64,000 nucleotides of DNA from JACKCR01 sp041390305 (GCA_041390305.1 JAWKQE010000031.1:1-64000), one strand, 5' to 3'. Positions 1 to 7,000 are shown, counted from the stretch's first letter. Notes: generated by a model from the sequence alone, not told the origin. Program-made: numbers and translations.

Positions 1-144
1 CGGTGTCCATCAAAGCGGGGGAAGGCCAGGCATCTGAAGGCTTGTTTTAGCGCACTTGACGAGCGTCTTTCGCGCGATCCGGGTCTCATGGGCCCCGTTC
101 GTGCCCCGAATGGGCGAATCTTGGACCTAGTAGCCCGCAGCTAA
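1..144 (+). CDS. Partial hypothetical cassette gene (3' end only)
   Basis: Frame 1 is open from the first base to a TAA at 142-144, giving 47 codons with no start in the window. The stop lies 74 bases before the first recombination site, a spacing seen in other cassettes here, so this may be the end of a cassette gene that begins left of the window. The short peptide shows no recognisable motif and the region could equally be non-coding. Confidence 0.3.
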   Translation, partial: RCPSKRGKARHLKACFSALDERLSRDPGLMGPVRAPNGRILDLVARS

Positions 145-218
145 CTGGTACTCTCTACATGAGAGGGGGATTGCTTGAAGGTAAGCGAACATCGGTGCGT
201 TGAGGTCAGCGCGGCGCC

Positions 219-312
219 GCCCAACAAAGGCATGCAGCTGACAATCAAGAGCGTCACGCCTCTTGCATTCGCAACCTCCTTTGCTTGCAGCTGAACCCCT
301 AGGGAGTTCGCC
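219..312 (+). repeat. attC-like site A1 (94 bp)
   Basis: R'' GCCCAAC is at 219-225 and R' GTTCGCC at 306-312. The inner arms ATGCAGCTGAC and TTGCAGCTGAA are recognisable, and the central hairpin differs from the common form. In an array the last six bases (TTCGCC) belong to the following cassette, so imperfect R''/R' pairing is expected. Confidence 0.75.
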
Positions 313-326
313 AGCAGCGGCCATTG

Positions 327-818
327 ATGAGGGCAACGATACTCATAGGGATCCTGTTTGGGGTGCTGCTTGTTGCGTTCCTCAGTCGGGGGAACGACGG
401 GACACGGCCGGAGGGTTACCCGAAACGTGATCTCGGGAACCTGTGGGAGGTCGTGGAGGGAGATACCGTGGCGGCTGCTGGGGAGGTGGAACACGACTTG
501 GGTCTCGTGGCTCCGCTTGAGGTCCAGCGCTACGGGGTGTACGCGGATGAGGGTTCGTACGGGGTGGAGCTTGCCGACGCCAGAGGGGAGGCCCTCTATG
601 TCGTTCTGGCCGGGCACAGGCCCGACTTACGCACAGGGTATGTCTCCGTTGGAGAGCACCTTTCGAACGTCGGATCCGAGGCGGTACTTCCCGGATCGGA
701 GCGGGAACGGGCAATCGCAACCGCGCTCGTTCTCGCGACTCGTGGAGCGAGGTCGGGCAACGAAGTGGGGGCTGCCCGACGAATGGCGAGCGTTCTGATC
801 GGGCGGAAGGCTCGCTAA
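327..818 (+). CDS. Membrane-anchored cassette protein, paralogue of the 4131 lipoprotein
   Basis: A 163-residue protein of unknown function. The N-terminal MRATIL segment plus about 15 hydrophobic residues form a membrane anchor, followed by a soluble domain. It is clearly homologous along its whole length to the protein at 4131-4619: both share RDLGNLW, LGLVAP, ERAIATALV and ARRMASVLIGRKA. The 4131 copy has a lipobox (LFGC), whereas here the matching stretch reads VAFLSRG with no cysteine, so this copy has probably lost lipidation. ATG 327 is chosen because it matches the paralogue's start; a TTG lies one codon upstream. The TAA stop (816-818) is inside the R'' box of the next site. It sits alone between sites A1 and A2, so it is a single-gene cassette. 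Confidence 0.8.
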   Translation: MRATILIGILFGVLLVAFLSRGNDGTRPEGYPKRDLGNLWEVVEGDTVAAAGEVEHDLGLVAPLEVQRYGVYADEGSYGVELADARGEALYVVLAGHRPDLRTGYVSVGEHLSNVGSEAVLPGSERERAIATALVLATRGARSGNEVGAARRMASVLIGRKAR

Positions 819-853
819 CAGAGGCTCGCAGCTGAACCCCTGGGGAGTTGTCG
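813..853 (+). repeat. Mini attC-like site A2 (41 bp)
   Basis: R'' CGCTAAC (813-819), a 27-base middle containing GGCTCGCAGCTGAACC, and R' GTTGTCG (847-853). It equals a long site from which everything between the two CAGCTGA copies has been removed. The stop codon of the upstream gene lies in R''. Confidence 0.7.
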
Positions 854-855
854 AC

Positions 856-878
856 GGTAGCATGGTATCCGTGCTATC
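856..878 (+). promoter_or_regulatory. Inverted repeat, candidate HigA operator
   Basis: GGTAGCA (856-862) and TGCTATC (872-878) form a seven-base inverted repeat with one mismatch, immediately before the toxin gene. Antitoxins of the HigA family autorepress by binding such repeats, so this is the likely operator. Inference from position and symmetry only. Confidence 0.45.
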
Positions 879-887
879 ATGGCAGAC

Positions 888-1181
888 ATGATCGCATCCT
901 TTGCAGATCCTGGCACGGAAGAGGTCTTCAACGGGCAGGCTACGAAGCGGGCCCGACGGGTCTGTCCCCAGGCTCTCTGGCAGGTGGCACGAAGGAAGCT
1001 CGAGTACCTTGATTCTGCTGGCGCGTTGGAGGACCTCCGGGTTCCGCCCGGAAACCGGCTCGAAGCTCTAGCCGGGGATAGATCCGGGCAGCACAGCATT
1101 CGGATCAACGATCAGTACCGCGTGTGCTTTGTTTGGGGAGAGACGGGTCCAGCGGATGTCGAGATAGTCGACTACCATTAG
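888..1181 (+). CDS. higB: HigB-type toxin (RelE/ParE superfamily)
   Basis: A toxin of about 97 residues of the RelE/HigB fold, which cleaves mRNA on the ribosome in this family. The diagnostic C-terminal half is present: a PPGNRLEAL loop, then SIRINDQYRVCFVW and VEIVDYH. Family members begin M-I-x-S-F, which favours ATG 888 (MIASFADPGTE); an in-frame ATG at 879 is the alternative. It lies upstream of its antitoxin, the usual toxin-first order of HigBA, and the pair fills one cassette between sites A2 and A3. Expression is probably autoregulated through the inverted repeat at 856-878. Toxin-antitoxin cassettes are common in large integrons, where they are thought to stabilise the array. Confidence 0.9.
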   Translation: MIASFADPGTEEVFNGQATKRARRVCPQALWQVARRKLEYLDSAGALEDLRVPPGNRLEALAGDRSGQHSIRINDQYRVCFVWGETGPADVEIVDYH

Positions 1182-1206
1182 TGAGAGGTGAGAGCGAGGA
1201 GTCCCC

Positions 1207-1521
1207 ATGGTTCGAGTCCCAACACATAGAGCACCGATTCACCCTGGCGAGATGCTTCTCGAGGAGTTCCTCATCCCGATGAACCTGTCTCAGCGCGACC
1301 TCGCCGATGGGATCCGGGTGCCATATCAGCGAGTCAACGAGCTGGTGAACGGTAGGCGCGGCATAACCCCTGGCACCGCGCTGAGACTGGCGCGCTTCTT
1401 CGGGACGACGCCAGATCTCTGGATGAATCTCCAGATTCGGTGGGACCTGTTTCATGCCCAGGAAGCAGAGAAGATCGAGTTGAAGAAGATCCGACCGGTT
1501 CGGATGAAGGAGTCGGCCTAA
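1207..1521 (+). CDS. higA: HigA-type antitoxin, XRE helix-turn-helix
   Basis: A 104-residue antitoxin and repressor. It carries the HigA signature: HPGEMLLEEFL near residue 12, an XRE-type helix-turn-helix around residues 27-60 (LSQRDLADGIRVPYQRVNEL), then NGRRGITPGTALRLARFFGT and W-M-N-L-Q. It starts 25 bases after higB with GTGAGAGGTGAGAGCGAGGA providing a Shine-Dalgarno stretch. The TAA stop (1519-1521) is built from the R'' box of site A3. It should neutralise HigB and repress the operon. Confidence 0.93.
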   Translation: MVRVPTHRAPIHPGEMLLEEFLIPMNLSQRDLADGIRVPYQRVNELVNGRRGITPGTALRLARFFGTTPDLWMNLQIRWDLFHAQEAEKIELKKIRPVRMKESA

Positions 1522-1623
1522 CACAGGCTTGCAGCTGACGATCCCTTTGTCACGCTGCTTGTTCCAAGCGGCGCGCCAACCCTTCGGGACCGGGGTCGCA
1601 GCGGGACCCTTGGGGAGTTGGGC
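1516..1623 (+). repeat. attC-like site A3 (108 bp, intact form)
   Basis: R'' GCCTAAC (1516-1522) and R' GTTGGGC (1617-1623). L'' CAGCTGACGATCCC pairs with L' GGGGTCGCAGC. The centre has the hairpin GCTGCTTG-TT-CCAAGCGGC and a CCC-TTCG-GGA hairpin. One of the best-preserved copies. Confidence 0.88.
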
Positions 1624-1645
1624 CGCAACACGGCGAGGTGGAACC

Positions 1646-2137
1646 GTGGAGACGAGAATCCGCAGCAGGGGACCCTCAGTTCGACTCCACGTAGGAGCAA
1701 TCGGAATCGCGGCCATCCTGTTGACGTCGGCAGTCGGATGTGATGACGGTACCCGGCCGCCGGTTGAGACCGGGGAAACACCCCTGGAGCTACGTCACTT
1801 GGCCGCTCGCTACATAACGGTCCAGTACCCGCAGTCTCATGTGGTGGAGTCCGAGCACGAGTGGCAAGAGCTCTGGGAGGCGCACTCGCGAGATAGCGTT
1901 CCCGAGGTGGACTTCTCGCGGCACGTGCTCGTCGCCGTCTTCTGGGGTGACCACACAGGGTGTTCCGAGCGGGTCGAGGGAATCGAGCGCGCAGTCGTGC
2001 GGTCCGGGCGAGTCGAGGTGGAGGTTGGGCCTTTGCCGGAACTCGGCGAATGCTCGGCTGGCGTGTCTCCGTACGACATCGTCGAGATTCCGCGGACCGA
2101 TCTCCCCGTCGCCCTGATCGGTGAAGTTCCTTGGTAG
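1646..2137 (+). CDS. Lipoprotein with PrcB-like domain
   Basis: A 163-residue exported protein. GTG 1646 follows a GGCGAGGTGG ribosome-binding site and gives a short basic N-terminus, a hydrophobic stretch and the lipobox TSAVGC, so the mature form should be lipidated. The rest matches the PrcB C-terminal domain pattern: a segment E-W-Q-E-L-W-E-A-H, then VDFSRHVLVAVFWGDHTG, and PYDIVEIPRTDLPV near the end. PrcB-like proteins are associated with an outer-membrane protease complex in Treponema; a role in protease binding here is inference. The only gene in its cassette (A3-A4). Confidence 0.75.
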   Translation: METRIRSRGPSVRLHVGAIGIAAILLTSAVGCDDGTRPPVETGETPLELRHLAARYITVQYPQSHVVESEHEWQELWEAHSRDSVPEVDFSRHVLVAVFWGDHTGCSERVEGIERAVVRSGRVEVEVGPLPELGECSAGVSPYDIVEIPRTDLPVALIGEVPW

Positions 2138-2156
2138 TAGGAAGGGAAATGAGCCT

Positions 2157-2264
2157 CGCTATCAGAGGCTTGCAGCGAACGAGCCCTTTGTCACGCCGCT
2201 TGTTCCAAGCGCCGCGCCAACTCTTCGGGACCGGGCTCGCAGCTGGACCCTTGGGGAGTTAGCC
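2157..2264 (+). repeat. attC-like site A4 (108 bp)
   Basis: R'' is CGCTATC (2157-2163, one base off TAAC), R' is GTTAGCC (2258-2264). L'' and L' (CGAGCCC / GGGCTCG) and the central GCCGCTTG-TT-CCAAGCGCC hairpin are intact. Confidence 0.85.
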
Positions 2265-2281
2265 AGAGACGGGAGCAGGAG

Positions 2282-2656
2282 ATGTCCTTGGCCATTTGCC
2301 CTCCACACCGACTTCTCCTGGTGGTGCTGGCCACATGCTTCGCCACCGCCGGTTGCGGGACTCGCTACTTGAGCGGGTGTGGCCCTTCCGGGCGGACTAC
2401 CCATGCTGCTGTGAGTCCGCCTGGAAGTGGAGTAGTGGTTGTCGACTTCGGAGACGGCAGGGGAGTAGCTGGCGACTCGCTCGAGGTTCACTGGCCAGGC
2501 GGGGAACTCCCTATCGAGGCGATCCCAGAAGTGGGATGGGAGTTTGAGAGGTGGGAGGGAAGCGTCACCACGCCGACTTCGAGACGCACGAAGCTAAGGG
2601 GGCGCCGGAGTGGGCACGTGACGTGTGTCTTTCGCGCTGAAACGAGTGAGAAGTAG
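2282..2656 (+). CDS. Small lipoprotein with InlB-B-repeat-like domain
   Basis: A 124-residue protein with a signal peptide ending in lipobox ATAGC. The mature part resembles the divergent bacterial repeat domain related to the InlB B-repeat: SPPGSGVVVVDFGDG, then GWEFERWEGSV near residue 85 and a final VTCVFRAE. Such domains occur in surface proteins as spacers or binding modules; no ligand can be named. ATG 2282 follows GGGAGCAGGAG, a good ribosome-binding site. The only gene of its cassette. After the stop the tail AGAGAGCATG resembles the sequence preceding site A7, hinting at a shared origin of cassette ends. Confidence 0.7.
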   Translation: MSLAICPPHRLLLVVLATCFATAGCGTRYLSGCGPSGRTTHAAVSPPGSGVVVVDFGDGRGVAGDSLEVHWPGGELPIEAIPEVGWEFERWEGSVTTPTSRRTKLRGRRSGHVTCVFRAETSEK

Positions 2657-2696
2657 AGAGAGCATGTGGCCGGACCAAGTATCGGAGCGCTGGTCT

Positions 2697-2737
2697 GGCC
2701 AACAGAGGCTCGCAGCTGGAACCTTGGGGCGTTGGCC
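2697..2737 (+). repeat. Mini attC-like site A5 (41 bp)
   Basis: R'' GGCCAAC (2697-2703) and R' GTTGGCC (2731-2737) are perfect complements, separated by 27 bases containing GGCTCGCAGCTGGAACC. The perfect match is notable because R' belongs to the following (arr) cassette. Confidence 0.72.
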
Positions 2738-2765
2738 AGACTTTAGACTCGGGGAGAATGAACAC

Positions 2766-3179
2766 ATGACGGACCAACACCCCAATTTCATTCAGTGCTA
2801 TTTCCACGGCACCAAGAGCAATCTGAGTGTCGGAGATCTGGTCGTGCCCGGAAATGATGCGAACTATGGTCAGCGGAAGGCGAAATACGTTTACGCGTCG
2901 TCCAATTTGAACGTGGCGATTTGGGGAGCGGAGATGGCTGTTGGCGAAGGGCCCGGTAGGATCTACGTGGTGGAACCCATTGGCCCAATCGAGAATGACC
3001 CCAATCTCACCGATAAGAAGTTTTCCGGGAATCCAACCAACTCCTATCGGGCAAAGGAAGGTTTCAAGGTCGTCGGTGAAGTGAAGGATTGGCAGGGGCA
3101 TCCTTCCGCTGAGATCAAAGCGGCTAGAGAGAGAGTCGATCTGGCCCTAGAGAACGGCGCTCCAATAGTTGAGGACTAG
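2766..3179 (+). CDS. arr: Rifampin ADP-ribosyltransferase (Arr)
   Basis: A 137-residue cytoplasmic enzyme that transfers ADP-ribose from NAD to the ansa-chain hydroxyl of rifamycins, inactivating them. The sequence follows the Arr-2/Arr-3 family closely: YFHGTK (His14), GDLVVPG, NYGQRKAKYVYAS (Tyr43), WGAEMAVGEGPGRIYVVEP, GPIENDPNLTDKKF (Asp78 within), GNPTNSYR, and GEVKDWQGH. The H-Y-D residues that bind NAD in this family are therefore all present. The length is slightly below the roughly 150 residues of Arr-2. ATG 2766 follows GGGGAG with nine-base spacing. It is the only gene between site A5 and the junction at 3288, so it is a true cassette gene, as arr-2 and arr-3 are in mobile clinical integrons. 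Whether it confers resistance is untested. Confidence 0.92.
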   Translation: MTDQHPNFIQCYFHGTKSNLSVGDLVVPGNDANYGQRKAKYVYASSNLNVAIWGAEMAVGEGPGRIYVVEPIGPIENDPNLTDKKFSGNPTNSYRAKEGFKVVGEVKDWQGHPSAEIKAARERVDLALENGAPIVED

Positions 3180-3287
3180 GTCGATATCCTGGCAGGTAGC
3201 TGTTGCCGGCGTTTTCGGGTTGTCCTTTCCGCCATGTACCCTTGCCCCGGACGGGTGTCTTCGGCGCCCGCCGCTGAACGGCAAAGC

Positions 3288-3376
3288 GTTAGGCGGCCGG
3301 GTTTGTCACGGCACTTGTTCCAAGTGCCGGGCCAACCTTCGGGACCGGGTTCGTAGCGGAACCCTAGGGAGGTACG
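3288..3376 (+). repeat. Chimeric / truncated attC-like site A6
   Basis: The left half of the usual site is missing. Instead GCCGCTGAACGGC runs into GTTAGGC (3288-3294), which looks like the right end of an attC of a different family. It is followed at once by the right two-thirds of the local type, from TTTGTCACGGCACTTGTTCC to AACCCTAGGGA. R' is degraded to GGTACGA, and AGGGAGG serves as ribosome-binding site of the next gene. Confidence 0.55.
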
Positions 3377-4096
3377 ATGCAGGTGCGGACCGTTGCGCTA
3401 TCACTTCTCATGTTGCTGTCAATGCCGGTCGTAGCTCTGGCCGAGCAGGTGGACGACCTGATGCTCATGATGGCGGCCGTCGAGCGGCTGCCACAGAAGC
3501 CCGAGAGCGTTGCGCATCATGCGTTCATGCAGGTAGGCCTGTGGGAGCAAGCGAGCTGGATGCTGGAGTGGGACCGGCGGAACCACCCACAGAACCCAGC
3601 CACCCTTGCTTCCCTGGCGCTCGTGAGACAGCGGGCGGGTGACTACGAGTCGGCAGAGGAGCTCTGCGCGCAGTCGATGGCGCTGAAGCCAGAGACGCAA
3701 ACGGAGGCGTTGGAAGCCGGCAATGCTCTCCTGGCGTGCCGTCAGTACGATGGCGCCGCATTGGCGTACGCGAGCCAGTTCGACCTGGATACCTTGCGGT
3801 CGGAGAAGACGAACTCCCGCTACCTGCTGTCGGTCGTGAGGTGCCTGAAGATCGCGGAGAAGTACCAAGCGCGCGGTGACGGAGTGGATCGGCTCCGCGC
3901 CAGGTACGTCGAATTGGTGGACGTAGCGATGAGCGATCCAGAGACGCGGCGGTCGGGAGAGTGCGCGCTGGACTTGCTCAGAAGTAGAGAGAGTTGCGTG
4001 GGTACGGCCAACAGAGGCTTGCAGCCGACGAGCCCTTTGTCATGGCACTTGTGCCACGTGCCGCGCCAACCCTTCGGGACCGGGCTCGCAGCTTGA
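3377..4096 (+). CDS. Secreted TPR-like protein with attC-encoded tail
   Basis: A 239-residue protein with a cleavable Sec signal peptide (LSLLMLLSMPVVALAEQ). The mature part is alpha-helical with TPR-like pairs, for example ASLALVRQRAGDYESAEEL and GNALLACRQYDGAALAY; no catalytic motif is seen. ATG 3377 sits four bases after AGGGAGG, which is part of the remnant recombination site. The frame runs through R'' of site A7, so about 28 C-terminal residues are encoded by the site itself (stop 4094-4096). A GAAGTAG one frame over at 3981, matching the real stop of the 2282 gene, suggests the original end was earlier and a base has been gained or lost. Confidence 0.7.
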   Translation: MQVRTVALSLLMLLSMPVVALAEQVDDLMLMMAAVERLPQKPESVAHHAFMQVGLWEQASWMLEWDRRNHPQNPATLASLALVRQRAGDYESAEELCAQSMALKPETQTEALEAGNALLACRQYDGAALAYASQFDLDTLRSEKTNSRYLLSVVRCLKIAEKYQARGDGVDRLRARYVELVDVAMSDPETRRSGECALDLLRSRESCVGTANRGLQPTSPLSWHLCHVPRQPFGTGLAA

Positions 4097-4114
4097 GCCC
4101 CTGGGGAGTCAGCC
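4006..4114 (+). repeat. attC-like site A7 (109 bp)
   Basis: R'' GGCCAAC (4006-4012), R' GTCAGCC (4108-4114). The L'' CGAGCCC / L' GGGCTCG arms and a central GGCACTTG-TG-CCACGTGCC hairpin are present. The 3' end of the upstream gene extends into it. Confidence 0.85.
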
Positions 4115-4130
4115 AGCTGGGCTATCAGAG

Positions 4131-4619
4131 ATGAGAGCAACGATACTCGTAGGCGTGTTGTTTGGCGTGGTTGCGCTCTTTGGTTGCGGCAGCAGCGAAG
4201 TGAGGCCGGACCAGTATCCGAGGCGCGATCTTGGCAACCTGTGGAAGGCGGTGGACCGAGACAGCGTTGGAATGGCAAACGATGTGAGCAGAGTTCTCGG
4301 GCTCGTTGCACCGATCAAAGTCCGAAGGTCCGTCGGTTACCGCGATGTCAGCGAGTCATTCGGCGTCGAGCTCGTCGACAGCCGCGGTGGCTCCGTACTT
4401 GTTGTTCTCGCCGGGGACATGTCAGACTCACGCACCGGGCACGTCTTCGTTGGTGATCACCCGGCGAACCCGGGGTCCGAGGAAGTCGAACCGGGTTCCG
4501 ACCGCGAGCGTGCGATCGCTACAGCGCTGGTGTTCGCTACACGCCGGGCCGAAACGAGTCGAGATGTCGAAGGCGCGCGGCGGATGGCCAGTGTTCTGAT
4601 CGGACGGAAGGCCGACTAA
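4131..4619 (+). CDS. Cassette lipoprotein, paralogue of the 327 protein
   Basis: A 162-residue protein with lipobox LFGC after a short hydrophobic signal, so a lipoprotein. It shares the full length and many blocks with the gene at 327-818 (RDLGNLW, LGLVAP, FGVEL versus YGVEL, ERAIATALV, ARRMASVLIGRKA). It therefore defines a small family unique to this array as far as the window shows. Function unknown. ATG 4131 follows GGGCTATCAGAG. The TAA stop (4617-4619) lies in R'' of site A8, exactly as in the paralogue, so gene and site have travelled together. Confidence 0.8.
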   Translation: MRATILVGVLFGVVALFGCGSSEVRPDQYPRRDLGNLWKAVDRDSVGMANDVSRVLGLVAPIKVRRSVGYRDVSESFGVELVDSRGGSVLVVLAGDMSDSRTGHVFVGDHPANPGSEEVEPGSDRERAIATALVFATRRAETSRDVEGARRMASVLIGRKAD

Positions 4620-4721
4620 CAGAGGCCTACGGCGGCCGAGCCCTTTGTCACGCTGTTTGTTCCAAGCAGCGCGCCAACCCTTCGGGACCGGGCTCGCAGC
4701 GGAACCTCTGGGGAGTTAGGG
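4614..4721 (+). repeat. attC-like site A8 (108 bp)
   Basis: R'' GACTAAC (4614-4620), R' GTTAGGG (4715-4721). The arms CGAGCCC / GGGCTCG and hairpin GCTGTTTG-TT-CCAAGCAGC are preserved. The L'' side is slightly altered (GGCGGCCGAG). Confidence 0.86.
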
Positions 4722-4743
4722 CTCACATCGTGAGAGTGGGATC

Positions 4744-6138
4744 GTGACACACGGTTTCCGCGAACTGGATCGAATCATCCTCGGTCTGGGTGTTCTCGCC
4801 TTCATAGCGACGGCCGCCCTCACGTTCGTACATCCCGAACGTGCGATGACCCCGGACGGGATGGAGTACATCGAACTGTCCCGAAGTCTCACCGATGGGA
4901 GCGGATTCACTGGCGCCGACGGTAGTCCCGAGTTGTATCGAACGCCTGGCTATCCGGTGGTGTTGGCAGCGATCCAACCGTGGCGCTCGATGGCCAGGTA
5001 CTACCTCGCGGTCTGGGCAGGATTCGCTCTCGTGATGGGAACCGCATTGAGCCTTTGGGTAGGTGTTCGCAGAGTTTCAGGTTTGTCGCGGGCTCGGGTC
5101 GCGGTCGGGCTGCTTCTCCTGCAACCGGCAGTTCTCGTACACGGGATGCACTTCGGGACAGACGGCCTGTTCATGTTTCTCGTGGCCGCCGCGTCCGCTG
5201 CGATGATGGGTGGTCTGAGGGCCGCGCTCGCACCGGCTGTCGGCTGCGGGGTCCTCTTGGGCTGCGCCGTCCTCGTGCGACCGATAGGGTTGGCTGTCTT
5301 CGTCCCGATGCTGCTCGCGGCCTCGCTCCTTGGGCTCCGAGCGCGTCACCGCACCCATCGCCGGGCGGCCATTGCCTTCGTGGTCGCCGCATGCATCCTC
5401 CCAACGGCGTGGACCATTCGGAATGGGTTGTCTGGAGGCTTTTGGGGTGTCTCCAAGACGGGGATGTCATTCATCAGCTCCGTCTACGGAACTGATGGCT
5501 CACTAGGGGAGCGTCACGCCTACAACGAGAGCGTTTTCGACCACAGGGGACTGCGGGCAGCCGTCGGGGATGTTCTGAGTTCAGTGGCGAACAGTCCCAT
5601 AGCGGTCGCAACGACCATGGTGCGCGGGGCGGCCATGACACTGCTCGGACCCGGCGAGTGGGCGATGAGGGCACACTACTTGGGGGATTGCGGCAGCCGG
5701 TACCGATCGAACCCGAGCATTCACTACGTCCTACGAAGCCAATCCGGCCGCCTGGAGATCGACTCGGACACGTATCGAGGACCGCCGGAGGATCGAGGTG
5801 CGCTCGCCTGGGTCCTCATTCTCTGGAGCTTGGCGGTTACGACAGCAGTGTACCTCCTGGCCGCAAGGGGAGCGTGGCGGGCAATCGGATCGAGGAACGG
5901 GCGGATGCTGTCGGTTGTGTCTGGCGCGATGCTCCTCGTGCTGGCGAGTTCCGGATACCAAGCGAACGCGAGGTTCCGTGCGCCGATCATTCCGTTGCTA
6001 GTACTGGCCGGCAGTTGCTGTCCTGTCGCGGGTCGGGAATCACGCGTCCTGGGGCTGCTGGCTCAATCCCATGGTCGTCCGCGCAGGATCGACGAGCCAA
6101 TGGCGGAGCCGGTCGGGAATCTCGGGCTGATGGAGTAG
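4744..6138 (+). CDS. GT-C / family 39-type membrane glycosyltransferase in a cassette
   Basis: A 464-residue polytopic inner-membrane protein with about ten hydrophobic segments. The first periplasmic loop contains an acidic motif (TPDGMEYIELSR) followed by LYRTPGYPV. This is the pattern of lipid-linked-sugar transferases of the PMT/ArnT type, which use polyprenyl-phosphate sugars to modify lipids or proteins. Two related proteins are encoded in the chromosome at 27992 (DGVDYRDIAEN) and 31091 (PDSTSYLAPAQ). GTG 4744 is the first codon after GAGAGTGGG. At about 1.4 kb it is far longer than the other cassettes, though it lies cleanly between sites A8 and A9. Substrate unknown. Confidence 0.75.
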   Translation: MTHGFRELDRIILGLGVLAFIATAALTFVHPERAMTPDGMEYIELSRSLTDGSGFTGADGSPELYRTPGYPVVLAAIQPWRSMARYYLAVWAGFALVMGTALSLWVGVRRVSGLSRARVAVGLLLLQPAVLVHGMHFGTDGLFMFLVAAASAAMMGGLRAALAPAVGCGVLLGCAVLVRPIGLAVFVPMLLAASLLGLRARHRTHRRAAIAFVVAACILPTAWTIRNGLSGGFWGVSKTGMSFISSVYGTDGSLGERHAYNESVFDHRGLRAAVGDVLSSVANSPIAVATTMVRGAAMTLLGPGEWAMRAHYLGDCGSRYRSNPSIHYVLRSQSGRLEIDSDTYRGPPEDRGALAWVLILWSLAVTTAVYLLAARGAWRAIGSRNGRMLSVVSGAMLLVLASSGYQANARFRAPIIPLLVLAGSCCPVAGRESRVLGLLAQSHGRPRRIDEPMAEPVGNLGLME

Positions 6139-6147
6139 TGGATGGAG

Positions 6148-6190
6148 CTCCAACGTCAGCTTGCAGCTGACGAGCCCTGGGGAGTTGGGT
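6148..6190 (+). repeat. Mini attC-like site A9 (43 bp)
   Basis: R'' CTCCAAC (6148-6154), R' GTTGGGT (6184-6190). It retains the L'' form CAGCTGACGAGCCC and jumps directly to TGGGGA, so its deletion endpoints differ from the 41-bp sites. Confidence 0.65.
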
Positions 6191-6405
6191 GGCGGGGGAT
6201 CGGTGCGGTTGCCTGCGCGGGTCCGAGCGAAGTACGATCGACGGTATGCGCAGACCGCCGCATTCTGCGCGAAGACTGGCGAGTTCCGGAGTTCCCCGAG
6301 CTTCCCCACCCTGAGTCGTCGTTGGTCGCTTTCGATTCAGCCGGATCGCATGGTCGTCCTTCGTGCGAGAAGGTGCTCAGGTATCTGGTGATCGGAGATG
6401 GAAAC

Positions 6406-6882
6406 TTGAGTCGCGAGTCGACACTACTCCTCGGTTTGGCGGTCGTGGCTGTCGTCGTTGCCGTGGCAGCGCGACTTCAACCATCGCCAGGGATGCCGGA
6501 CTGGAAGTCCCTCGTGGCCGATGCGCTCGCGTCTGCCGAACGCAGCCGAGGCACCGAGTCAGACACCTTGTTCGTCTGGTGCGTGAGCGACGGGTCGTTG
6601 TCGGCTTCGGTTCTCCAAACCGCAACGCCTACGGAGGTCGGCGGTCGCCCCTTGAGGGTTGTGAACCCTGCCGAGATCCGGGTTCGGTCGGAGTCGGGGC
6701 CATTCGAGTACTACCTAGTGAGTTGCAAGCTCGGATGGAAGGAAGCGTGGACATACGCAGAGCGGAGAACCGCGGATCCGGGCTCGGCAGATGATGGAGG
6801 GCTGTCCTTCGAGGGAGACTTCTTTCCCGGTCCGAGTCATAGGTGGGATGGGAGTTCCTGGATTCGGAATCTGCCAAGCTGA
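6406..6882 (+). CDS. Hypothetical membrane-anchored cassette protein
   Basis: The open frame extends from 6142 to 6882, but its 5' part overlaps site A9 and does not look coding. I prefer TTG 6406, preceded by GGAGATGG, which begins LSRESTLLLGLAVVAVVVAVAA. This is a single N-terminal transmembrane segment followed by about 125 extracytoplasmic residues. The soluble part has a WCVSDGSLSASVL stretch and ends DGSSWIRNLPS. No family is recognised. The TGA stop overlaps site A10. The 210 bases between A9 and this start hold no convincing gene, only a weak 76-codon frame. Confidence 0.5.
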   Translation: MSRESTLLLGLAVVAVVVAVAARLQPSPGMPDWKSLVADALASAERSRGTESDTLFVWCVSDGSLSASVLQTATPTEVGGRPLRVVNPAEIRVRSESGPFEYYLVSCKLGWKEAWTYAERRTADPGSADDGGLSFEGDFFPGPSHRWDGSSWIRNLPS

Positions 6883-6981
6883 GGTTTGCAGCAGAAGAAC
6901 CCGTTGTCACGCTGCTTGGTCCCAAGCAGCGCGCCAACCCTTCAAGACGGGGCCCGCAGCTGAACCCTTGGGAAGTTCGGT
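6873..6981 (+). repeat. attC-like site A10 (109 bp)
   Basis: R'' is degraded (TGCCAAG, 6873-6879); R' GTTCGGT (6975-6981). The central hairpin GCTGCTTG-GT-CCCAAGCAGC is intact, while the CCTTCAAGACG hairpin is altered. Confidence 0.82.
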
Positions 6982-7000
6982 GGCGGACCGGAGTATCGGC

